Shown here: positions 35,376 to 45,498 of the stretch, piece by piece
Layout of the letters: every line of letters starts with the position of its first letter
Numbering within the stretch: the stretch's first letter is position 1
DNA from: Pogostemon cablin
Taxonomy: Eukaryota > Streptophyta > Magnoliopsida > Lamiales > Lamiaceae
Reading direction: 5' to 3'
Assembly (NCBI GenBank): GCA_023678885.1
Contig: CM042997.1
Location: 21,954,064-22,018,063, forward strand
Length of the DNA stretch: 64,000 bases
Notes under the pieces: model-generated
What the model saw: only the letters and a program-made list of their open reading frames with translations
Databases searched by the model: none
Told to the model about the DNA's origin: nothing
Translations under genes and position numbers: made by a program

Positions 35376-38300
35376 ATGGAATCGGCTCTTAACTCCGTCT
35401 TTCATTCACTCACAACTTCCCTTCCCTTCACTTCTCTTCACTCCAACATCACCCCACCTTCTTCTTTCACTGTTGCCAACTTCGCCCTCTCTAAACACTT
35501 CTCTATCAGAAGCCCGCCGGTTTCGCGCCAAAACTGTTTGATCAAAGTCCGAGCCGACGCCGACGCCGCAATTAATGAGACCGGAGTTCAAGTTGATGAA
35601 TTCGTCCTCGAAGACGTCCCCCACTTGACCTCTTTCCTCCCTGATTTACCGGTATGCTTTCGATTTCTTAACTTACAAAGGATACTCTGAATATCGCTTG
35701 TAACTAGTCTTTTTTTTTGAGTATTTTCCAGTCGTATACAAATCCATTGAAGAAAACCCAAGCTTATGCTATCGTCAAGTAAGCCAACTTCCTTTTCCAA
35801 AGATATATGTATCTGTTGATTTTTGAGATTAATGAACACTATGCTTTATTGAAGTTATACATGTAAATTTGTCATAGGGAAACATTTGTTAGCCCTGAAG
35901 ATGTGGTGGCCCATAAGGTAAATTTATTGTTCAGAGCACCATTTATGTTCATTTTTTCTCTCTACTTCTCGAGGAGATGTTGTAAGTCAAAATGTTGTCT
36001 TTGTCTTCAGATTGTTGTTCAGAAGAACAGTCCAAGGGGAATACATTTTCGCCGTGCAGGGCCCCGTAAAAAGGTGTATATAAGAAATACTTGTTTTTCA
36101 TTAGATGTTTAGATTGTGGAAAACATAAATTCCGTATGGAAATGTAGTCTTAACATTTTGTTTTGCTGATTACTAGGTGTATTTCAAGTCGGAGGAAGTT
36201 CGCGCATGTATTGTGACATGTGGTGGTTTATGCCCTGGAATTAATACAGTGATACGTGAGATAGTTTGTGGTTTGAGTACTATGTATGGAGTAGATGAAA
36301 TCCTTGGAATTCAGGTCACTTTTGTATCCTGATCATTTATTTTCTCTTATATACTTGGTTTCTCATTGTTCTTATTTTTAATGGATTATCTCCTTTCTTA
36401 ATATGATTAGATATAGCAAACAATTAGTCTATTTCACCTTTTTAGTCTCTGGCGTGATGCAGCACCATGCCTTGATTGCTGCGTGGTTAAATTTTTTGTG
36501 AGACATGATGTATCTAAGCAAATTTACTGGCCTTCTAGCACCCATTTTTAGTTTCTTGCACGTTGAATTTGATGACTCAGTCACCATAATGAGATTTTTT
36601 CAGGGAGGATATAGGGGGTTCTATTCGAAAAATACTATCAAGTTGACGCCAAAAGCTGTGAATGATATTCATAAGCGTGGTGGAACATTCTTGCAAACAT
36701 CAAGAGGAGGCCATGATACCAAGAAGATAGTTGATAATATTCAAGATAGGGGAATAAACCAGGTAACTTGTCATTAAACCTGGTACTGTCTTCTTAGCAT
36801 TTTTTGCTTCTGATGATATGTTGAACCACTAGGTTTACATAATAGGTGGTGATGGTACTCAAAAAGGGGCTGCAGCAATTTATAAGGTATTGGTTGAACT
36901 TTTGTTTTCTACCAATTTTGTGGTTATTTAAATGATTTGAGATGATGAATTGCCAATCTTTAAGGAAGTTGAAAGTAGGGGTATTCAAGTGGCAGTTGCT
37001 GGAATTCCCAAGACAATTGATAATGACATTGCTGTAAGTTCTGTCAGTAAAATCTCTAGTCTATTGCTTGGTGGCTTTTTTATTATCTTTAGTTGGACTG
37101 TGTTTATATTTTGATTTGATTTTTTTAATAAACAATATACAACATTGATCATCATCTTTTCATTAGACAATTGTTAAGCTATCTAATTTAATTGTACAAT
37201 TAGAAAGACATCTCTTAAATAAAACCTAGGGATGGGCATTCCTAACTCTAAACAGTAGAACAGCACAAACACCATCGAAAAGTTTAGATTAATGTTTTGT
37301 TTGTTGTGTTCATATTATTAGTGTCAACATTACAAGGACTTGAAAATTTAATATTATGTTTTGTCAGATCCTAGTTAAAAATTTGTAAAAAAAGAGGGTT
37401 TGCCATTTTGAGCTGAGGAATTCAACAATAGCATTAAAACTTTAAATTAATTAGATAGATGATAATAGATGCCTAAAATATTATTGGTGCACTTATCACA
37501 TGCTCTCAAGTGTATAAAACATCTAATCTATGATGCATTAAGTGCTGCTCGTAAATCCGTCAAACCGGTTATGAGCATTACACAGTTTCAAGTTTGAATT
37601 GTCAATTATCAATGGTTCTAAGAAAGCAAGTGAATTGGCCCAGACACCCTGCACCACTCATTCATGCAAACATCAGATTTGAAAATTGGAAATAATAGGA
37701 GTATATGCATGGGATATGTTTAGTGGGAGTTTGATTTCATAAATTAATGGCATACATGTGATTAGTTTGTCAGAGAATGTAAATTGTGGATTGTGGCATA
37801 AAATCTTGGGGCATGGCTTTCCTGCTTTATCTTGTAGATTGTCCTTTATAATGATTGATTTTCTTCTGTTTATAAACACTTTTCTAAAGAATAATTCTCA
37901 TAATCTCCTCAATGTAAATTGTGGATTGTGGCATAGAATCTTGGTTCATGGCTTTCCTGCTTTATCTTGTAGATTGCCCTTTATAATGATTGATTTTCTT
38001 CTGTTTATAAACACTTCTCTAAAGAATAATTCTCATAATCTCCTCAATTTTTTTTACTACTGATTTGATGATTTCACAGGTGATAGACAAATCCTTTGGC
38101 TTTGATACAGCTGTGGAGGAGGCTCAGCGAGCAATAAATGCTGCACATGTGGAAGTTGAGAGTGTGGAAAATGGAGTTGGTATAGTGAAGCTCATGGGCA
38201 GATACAGCGGTAAAAAGCTTGAGCATTGTATAGAAGCTGATAATTCTGCTTACTTATTATTATACTCTGTTTTCCTTTTCTTGTGACTTTTCAAATTGTG

Positions 38301-41184
38301 CAGGATTCATTGCAATGCACGCAACATTAGCTAGTCGTGATGTGGTGAGAAACATTAAATCCTCTATCCGTTGTTCATGATGCATACTTTTTGTTTCATC
38401 TCCCCCACCACACACTGTCTTTCTTTCTTTTTTTTTTTTGTAATTTAAATTTTAGGCTGACAGATTTGGTTAAAAAACTTTCTTTACATCTGACCTTATA
38501 CATTTATTTATATATTTCAACTTTCCACCTTTCTTGTTCCCTGGCTGATGGATTTATTTAAAAGAAACTTCCTGTATATCTGTCCTCCTTATATTTTGGG
38601 TATACTAAAACATTTGATAAAGAGTTTCCTCTTGGGGTAATAATATAAAATAAGATATTATTAGATATTCTAGAATTTTCTTTAATCTGTCTTCATGACT
38701 AGAATTTTCATTATTCAGGGTGACTGGTGTAAATCTGGATTCTGGTTTGAAATATTTCGAAGAACTTTGAATGCGCTTGCAATTTCTGCTTACAGGTTCT
38801 AGATTGTGTCAGGATTGTTGCTTGATACCGGAGTCTCCATTCTATCTGGAAGGACAAGGGGGGCTGTTTGAATTTGTTGAAGAGAGGCTCAAGGAAAATG
38901 GACACATGGTGATTGTATTAGCTGAAGGTGCTGGACAAGAATATGTTGCGCAGACCTTCCATGCAGTTGAGGAAAAAGATGCATCTGGGAACAGGCTACT
39001 TTTGGATGTTGGCCTCTGGCTAACACAAAAGATTAAGGTATATCCTGGTATGACAAAAATGGCAAAACATTTTATTTTCTGTCAAAATCTCTTATAATAT
39101 TATGTCATTGCCAATCTTTTTATGCACGTATGAACTTCAATCCTAATATGTATATATATTAACAGATGAATGTGTAGAATCTATCTGTTCTTAGGTTCAT
39201 TACAGTATTTTAACATCTATTAAATTTCTATAAAACTGAGGCACCACAGTTTCCTTTCTCCATGGTTGTTCATACTGATTATTCTATTACTTTGACCCAG
39301 TTTTCTTTAAAATTATATTCTTTCTTCTTATTTATATTTTTCCTGTCAATTATTATGATTGCTGCAGCACCTTCACTCCCATTGATATCCTAATCTTTCT
39401 TCTGTGATTTGAATTTCTAACACCTGTCGTGCTGTGGCATTTGTTTCTGAAGGAAGTGTCAATTAAGTTTACTATAAAGGTGTTATGTGATGATCATTAG
39501 CACCTGATATGTTGTACTTTAGGATTTTGTGTTGGTTTTCCCTGTGAGCTTCTTTTCAAATTACCACCATTTGATTTTAAATTCTAGTTTCCTTCCGCAG
39601 GATCACTTCACAAATGTCAGGAAGATGGCAGTGAATATGAAATACGTGGGTAATATATATTTTTCTATCAACTTTATTAAACCTGCTTTAGTTGAGAAAA
39701 AAAAACTATTAGGTTTTGTTATTTACCCTGTTTTCTACCCCCCCCCCCCCCCCCCTTTGTGTGTGTGTGTGTGTGTGTGTAAGTGGTTCATGTTTCAAAA
39801 TATTGGCAAGAATATTGATTGAGAAGGAAATTGCAAATTTTCTGCAGGGTGGTCATTATTTCATTACTGGAAAACAGAGTTATATGAAATTTGAAAAATT
39901 TTCCTATGATGTCATTCATATTAATAGCTGCCTACATTGGGCATTTCGGGCAATGTACTCTCTAAACTTTTGAGCAGGCTTTTAATCAAGATTTGTTGCT
40001 CGTGTAGGGATATGCTCATTAAAAATGATAATAATTCATCTTTTCTTGCATATTTCTGAATGCAGTAAATGGGCAAGGATCAGTTAAGTCAAAAGAAAAG
40101 GCTTTAGAGTTCTAGTATAACAATTTAAGGGAAAAATGCATATTTCACCCCTGCTGTTTCCTTTTCTTGACTAATATATTAAACAAAAATAAAAATTTCA
40201 GAGGCAAATGGAGTAATTTCAGTATAGAGGATGTGAGCAAAAATGGGAAGATAGTTCTGGGGCCATGTGTAAATCCTAATTTTATCTTTCTTACCCCTTA
40301 AAATTCTTGTTAGAGGTTAGAACTATGCCAAATGGTTTGATAAGTGCTTATATTTTTTTTAACGAAGTTGGGGGCTTTTATGAACTTAATAGCTGTATTA
40401 GTATCTCATTTTCTATCCATACCGCTTTTTTTTTGAAGATTCTTGATGATCTATGAACTACTTCTGCAGACCCTACATACATGATTCGAGCAATTCCTAG
40501 TAATGCATCAGATAACATATATTGCACTCTTCTGGCACAAAGCGCTGTCCATGGAGCAATGGCAGGATACACTGGCTTCACTGTTGGGCCTGTAAATAGC
40601 AAACACGCCTATATTCCTATAAGCGTAAGCTCTTTTAAGTATTTTCTTATATTTAATTTAATATATATTATATGATAACGACATTGTGCTGTTCTACAAT
40701 ATTTCTTAGCATAAATGAAATCAAAGTAAAAGCTATCACGGACACTACTGTGTTAAGTTTCCTATCAGCATAAGCTCTTAGTTTTTTTTAAAAAAAATAT
40801 TTTATATAATATATAGTAGGTTTTTGGATCCAAGTTATATACACTCTTAGTTCCTTTTTGTTGCTAATTAAGCAAAATTGATCACAGATACTGTAATGTG
40901 TAAGAATCTGAATTTTTACTTTCTCATAAAGATAAATGCTTGATGTTTTATGGTTGCAGTTAGTGCCTAACAATTTATACGAGCTCTCTTACTACCATCT
41001 TATTCATTTGTATTCTCAGCGAGTTACAGAGGCTCAAAATGTTGTGAAATTGACAGACAGAATGTGGGCTCGGCTTCTTGCATCCACAAATCAACCTAGT
41101 TTTCTAAGTTGTGAGGTTGTGCAAGAAAGAGTCAGCAAGAAGATTGTTGACGATATGCATAATTTAAAGATCACTTCCATATAG
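35376..41184 (+). CDS. PFK5: ATP-dependent 6-phosphofructokinase, plastid (PFK5-like), 14 exons
   Basis: Exons: 35376-35651, 35732-35778, 35878-35917, 36011-36073, 36177-36314, 36604-36762, 36833-36886, 36965-37033, 38080-38209, 38304-38344, 38813-39037, 39601-39649, 40470-40624, 41020-41184. All junctions are GT-AG and the joined frame is 536 aa. It phosphorylates fructose 6-phosphate with ATP, committing hexose to glycolysis. The first ~60 residues are Ser/Thr-rich and acid-poor, a plastid transit peptide likely cut near IKVRA. GGLCPG (158-163) and GGDGT (246-250) bind ATP; glycine in the latter marks the ATP, not pyrophosphate, type. PKTIDND (274-280) holds the catalytic aspartate, MGRYSG (321-326) and PESPF (345-349) the sugar-phosphate site. 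Every active-site motif is intact, so the gene is probably functional. PFK4 or another plastid paralogue is the alternative. Confidence 0.95.
37776..38048 (+). repeat. 135-bp tandem duplication in intron 8 of the phosphofructokinase gene
   Basis: AATGTAAATTGTGGATTGTG starts at 37776 and again at 37911. The two copies differ at only a few positions (for example GGGGCATGGC versus GGTTCATGGC), and both end in ATAATCTCCTCAA. It lies just upstream of the exon 9 acceptor (38078-38079), so the second copy sits next to the branch-site region. Confidence 0.9.
39738..39782 (+). repeat. C18 homopolymer followed by (GT)n in intron 12
   Basis: Eighteen C, then TTT, then about twelve GT units, within the phosphofructokinase gene intron 39650-40469. 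A likely polymorphic and error-prone marker. Confidence 0.9.
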
Positions 41185-42574
41185 TGTTCGTGGACTCATC
41201 ATTTTGCCAGATTTCCGTACATCTTGAACCTATTGCTGTTCGCCTAGAGTCCATACCGGAGATCGCTTGATACAGCGGCTTCCATATTGGTTCATAGATT
41301 GGAAAAAGGTAATAATGGAAGTAGAACAGTGTATATTTGATTTATTCATTTTAATTTTCAAATATTATTACTGGTTCCTGAATTATACTGTAGGTGATCA
41401 TGTACTGTTATCACGAGTCTGTCTTCCATTTCAATCACAGACAGGATACAATATACTCTGATCTTTCTTTTTGTCGTCGTTTTCGTTTTGTTTGTTTGTC
41501 TGTTTGTTTTTTTTTTATTGATTTGGGTGATTTGGAAAACCAGTTTGATAGCAACTCTGGTGGATTTGAAAGCAACTTCATTTCATTGTTTATGATTTAA
41601 TTAATCCTTTGAATCCAAATACAATCTTTCATTATTCCTTATAACATGTTGTAGGTTAACTTTGATTAATTCTCTGAATAATCTTGAACAGCATGCTTAA
41701 TTATGAGGAATCCTATGTAAATGCTGTTTGATTTATGCATTTAGAGTCTTAGACTATGAAACTCAAAATTTTTTATGATGTGTTTTGCATAGATTTGAAA
41801 TTAATTACTTATACCATATCCTCTTTTAGAATACATTACATAAAATTAAAAAAAGCGATACAGTTTCAAGGGAAAGTGACAAAATTTCATGATAGTGTTA
41901 AAAAATAAATCGGTATACCCCACCATAGGGGTAGTGTTAAAATATAAAACTATTACGTTGTAGTGGGCCTATCATTTTAATTTTCTTTTATACATAATTT
42001 TTCTGTGAAATTATTTTGAATTTTCAACTCTTGAGTAAAGTGTCTTGTGATCAATACTCGCATGCAATACCTGCTTTTTAAATTTATTTTGTGTGTATTT
42101 ATTTTTTATTGAGTATTTTGAATGGAAATTGAGATCTACTTAATTTTGGGCAAAATTTTAAGGGAATTGAAATCTACTTTCTTGATTTTAAGAATATAAA
42201 TTATAAAAATATAATTTTTATATATAATATAATTAAAATCTAAGATGGGTTCTCAATCAGGATTTCCAATTATTAAGTTTTTTTTTTAATAATTAATACA
42301 TAGTACTCTTTGGGCTTGGTTGTATCTATATTAGGATGGTCCCTCCCTCAATCAAAGATGCATGTCACTCTACTTTAATAAATCATATCATATTGTCACC
42401 ATTCGAATTATTTGAACATCATAAAAGTCTTGAAGCATTAAATTGTTCCACGGTTAAAAATGATTTGAGGGTGTATGATTTTTTAATGAAAGGATGAGTC
42501 AATAAATTGATGTCACCTCGCTAGGTCGGTTGACTACGAACGTGTAACACATCTTCAAACATATTCTAACAACG
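41185..42574 (+). other. 3' flank of the phosphofructokinase gene, intergenic
   Basis: The first few hundred bases are T-rich and transcript-like, probably 3' UTR; the polyadenylation site is not assigned. The rest is AT-rich with no gene. Short plus-strand frames near 41267-41600 have no domain. Confidence 0.45.
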
Positions 42575-42584
42575 GATGTAATAA

Positions 42585-42982
42585 GAGAAAATATCAATTT
42601 TGATCTTTTATCTTTTTCAAAATCCAATTTTAGTCCTATAATTTTTGGTATTTTTAATTTAGTCCTTTTAGTTTCAATTTTGGTCCTGTAACTTTTAAAA
42701 TTTCAATTTTAGTCCTATAAATTTCAAATTTAGTCATGTATCTTTTTAAATTATCAAAATTAATCCTATATCTTTTGAAATATGATATAATTTATAATAG
42801 GATTAATTTTGAAAATTAAAAAAGATACAGGACTAAATTTAAAACTTATAGGACTAAAATTGAAAATTTAAAAGTTACAGGACCAAAATTGAAACTAAAA
42901 GGACTAAAATTGAAAATACCAAAAGTTACAGGACTAAAATTGGATTTTGAAAAAGATACAGGACCAAAATTGATATTTTCTC
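42585..42982. mobile_element. Near-perfect 398-bp hairpin element with 10-bp target duplication
   Basis: Almost the whole element is one palindrome. The left arm starts GAGAAAATATCAATTTTG, the right arm ends CAAAATTGATATTTTCTC, and they meet near 42783. Each arm consists of AATTTTAGTCCTATAA-type units. GATGTAATAA flanks both sides exactly (42575-42584 and 42983-42992). Long TIRs and a 9-11-bp duplication fit a Mutator-like foldback MITE. It sits 1.4 kb downstream of the phosphofructokinase gene. If transcribed it could fold into long double-stranded RNA. Confidence 0.85.
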
Positions 42983-43073
42983 GATGTAATAATGCTACAA
43001 AAATTTATTATTATTATTATTTTTAAAAATTCTAAACTTTTTCTTATTGTTATTTTTAAAAAAATATATATTA

Positions 43074-43261
43074 CTCCTTCCGTTTCGGGGAAAGGTGGTC
43101 GTTTACTTTTTGTATGTAGGAGTATTATTTTATTTGTATTGGATAGTTGTATTAGAGGAATACGATGGAGTGGTGGATCTTTTTTACTAAAAAGAGAAAG
43201 TAAAAACATTTAATAAAATGTCTATAATAAAATGGGGATATTTTAGGAGGAAGGGAGGGAG
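43074..43261. mobile_element. Stowaway-like MITE
   Basis: It runs from CTCCTTCCGTTTCGGGGAAA to TAGGAGGAAGGGAGGGAG, flanked by TA on both sides. 188 bp. Confidence 0.7.
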
Positions 43262-43441
43262 TATTTATATAGGGTAATTCATCTAAACCATTCTTAAAGA
43301 ACATATACTCCATTCTGTACTGCTCTGTCATTTCATTCCAATTTTTCAATGTTGGATACCAAACATGTACTCCATTTTTGACATTTATCTAGATAACTAA
43401 AGTATTAAGTGGTATACACACTATATCATATATATTAAATA

Positions 43442-43723
43442 CTCTCCCCATTTCATAATAAACTTCACACTCTTCATTTTCATCCGTCACGTAATAATTT
43501 GCACTTCTAAAAAAGGAAATATCACATTAATTACTAACCTCAAAAGTTTATCTTAAATACAATTTTATCACTCCTACCTAACACACATAACAGTACTTTA
43601 TAATTTATTTATTATATAAAAAGTTTACATTACCCTTCAAAAGTTAATAAAATTAGTCAAAAAATAACTTTCTTAAATTTTGTATTTACAGTAACGGTGG
43701 AAGTTATTATGGGACGGAGGGAA
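43442..43723. mobile_element. Stowaway-like MITE
   Basis: It runs from CTCTCCCCATTTCATAATAA to TTATTATGGGACGGAGGGAA, flanked by TA. It lies about 0.85 kb downstream of the ERF stop codon. Confidence 0.7.
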
Positions 43724-43884
43724 TATTACATTATTAGAAAATTAATTAATTTTTATTCTTTCTATATAATAATCAAGATCAATAAACACGAGAGTAATAA
43801 TTTGTTATAAATTATTATATAAATGACGAGACTGCAATAATGTCTCATAGATTAATTATGGCTTGCATGTTCCGGGGAAACCGT

Positions 43885-44095
43885 ATTCCTAAATTTCGTA
43901 TTTTTTGAAAGTTACACCTGTTAGTATTAAATGGTATTCCTTTATTTTTTGGAAAAAAAATTAATTTTTTTAATCAAACATTTATACTATTCATATTTTA
44001 GTTTATTTTAATAGAAAATTATATTCTTATTAATTAAAATATATATCATTTAGAATAAAATATTATACCCTTACACACCTTCTACCCCAAAAGAT
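43885..44095. repeat. Dispersed repeat, family D copy 1
   Basis: The reverse complement matches 53925-54110 strongly: ATATGAATAGTATAAAT, TTTGATTAAAAAAATTAATT, then CAAAAAATAAAG and TTTAATACTAA. Non-coding. Confidence 0.6.
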
Positions 44096-44578
44096 ATAAG
44101 ACACCAACTCATTAATTATATAATTTAAGTTGAGGTTAATATTATGAGAAAGTCAACATGAATAGAACATGTACATACGAACGCAAATTAACATGCAAAT
44201 TTACCGTCCAATTTATTCATATTAATATACCATTATTATAATCCATTTTCTCAAAAAAAAAAATTGTAAAATAAAATGTGATGATATTTAATTGATTAAT
44301 TATCCTCCTTCAACATCAAAATGTACAACTCTTAATTTCAATATTCACAATTCTCTTCTATAGAGTTTAACATTTATCCACAACTACAACATTTTGCAAC
44401 TCTACCAGCTACAAAAAAGACAATTCTTTTTTTTTCTCCATGAAATTAATGATGTTTGAATTTTCATCAATAATCTCATCTCATTTATATCATTAATATA
44501 TGATGTCACTATATTAAATACTATCTTACTACTAAATAATCAATAACCCCCAGCTTGTGTACGTATGTACATACACAT

Positions 44579-45121
44579 CTATTTATGACCATCGCCGGAA
44601 TTCTTCTCTCTCCTCCTCTTCCGGCCAGAAGCCACCGGCGGCCCTGATTTTCCGGCGTCCATCGGAAAGTTCAAAATGGCTTTGCTTCCCCTCATCTTGA
44701 AGGCGGCGCAGTCGTAAGCCCTGGCCGCGTCCACGTCGGTGTCATACGTGCCGAGCCAGACCCGGCTGCCCTTCCGGGTCGGATCCCGGATCTCCGCGGC
44801 GTATTTGCCCCACGGCCTCTTTCTAACCCCACGATAGCGCCTCCCGGTATGGAAAACCGGGTCGGGTTTGATGACGGGCGGGTTTTGATCGGCGTGGAAG
44901 GTGATGGTGATTTGTGGCTTGGTTTCGACGTCGAAGAAGTCGGAAGAAGGTGGGTGAAAATCCGAAACGGGTTGGGTTGGATCCGATTCGGATGAAGGTG
45001 AATCCATATAGTCGGTCGGAAAATCATGCGAGAAACAAAGGTTGAAATCGTCGACGTCGAGAAGAAATTTGCTTATGAGCTCTAAAGTTAAAGACTCGTG
45101 ATCAGAATTTGCCATGATCAT
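44579..45121 (-). CDS. AP2/ERF transcription factor, ERF group IX-like, single exon
   Basis: 180 aa, no intron, as is usual for ERF genes. The AP2/ERF DNA-binding domain spans residues 95-153. It has the YRG element (RYRGVRKRPWGKYAAEIRD), with Ala108 and Asp113 at the two positions typical of ERF rather than DREB proteins, and the RAYD element AARAYDCAAFKMRG ending SKAILNFP. A basic patch GRKRRRE (166-172) is a probable nuclear signal. The N-terminal 90 residues are acidic and Ser/Pro-rich, a likely activation region. The domain and the GK-SGPPVASGRKRRR tail resemble group IXb factors (ERF5/ERF6-like), which bind GCC boxes in ethylene, jasmonate and defence responses; subgroup and role are inferred. 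Start is the first ATG (MIMANSD); Met3 at 45115 is an alternative. GC content of the domain region is far above its surroundings, as is common for ERF genes. Confidence 0.93.
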   Translation of the reverse strand: MIMANSDHESLTLELISKFLLDVDDFNLCFSHDFPTDYMDSPSSESDPTQPVSDFHPPSSDFFDVETKPQITITFHADQNPPVIKPDPVFHTGRRYRGVRKRPWGKYAAEIRDPTRKGSRVWLGTYDTDVDAARAYDCAAFKMRGSKAILNFPMDAGKSGPPVASGRKRRREKNSGDGHK

Positions 45122-45178
45122 GTGGATGATCTTAAGAGAAATATATATTGGGGGGAGCTACAAATATGTGATAAGTAA

Positions 45179-45195
45179 TATATATATATATAAAT
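45179..45195 (-). promoter_or_regulatory. Candidate TATA region of the ERF gene
   Basis: TTTATATATATATATAT on the minus strand, about 60-75 bp upstream of the start codon. That implies a short leader. It may simply be a low-complexity run, so support is moderate. Confidence 0.4.
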
Positions 45196-45305
45196 AAAAT
45201 CAAACAAGTATAGTATACTCGAATTTTATTGGATTTTATTAAAGCATACTTGAACTTTAATTGATTGTACTTTATGAAAAATTGTTTTTTCAAAGTAATA
45301 AACTA

Positions 45306-45496
45306 CTCCCTCCTCCTCATCTAATCTTGATAGTCTTTTGTTATTATTTGATAGGTGGTGGGTAGTTATATTAGTGAGAATCATATTTTAATTATATTAG
45401 TGTGTGTTGGTCTCATATATGTTATAAAATAAATAAAAATTTTTGGGTAGGACGTCCAAAATTAATTTTTTTTTTTTTTGAAGGGGACGGAGGGAG
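45306..45496. mobile_element. Stowaway-like MITE in the ERF promoter
   Basis: It runs from CTCCCTCCTCCTCATCTAAT to GAAGGGGACGGAGGGAG, flanked by TA (45304-45305 and 45497-45498). It is 191 bp and lies 185-375 bp upstream of the ERF start codon. Confidence 0.75.
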
Positions 45497-45498
45497 TA

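Noticed and set aside
36505..36777. Plus-strand frame starting before exon 6 of the phosphofructokinase gene
   Set aside because: It is exon 6 plus read-through into the preceding intron; the acceptor at 36602-36603 defines the true start of the exon.
44692..45027. 111-codon Pro/Arg-rich frame overlapping the ERF gene
   Set aside because: It is an out-of-frame shadow of the AP2/ERF coding sequence on the same strand.
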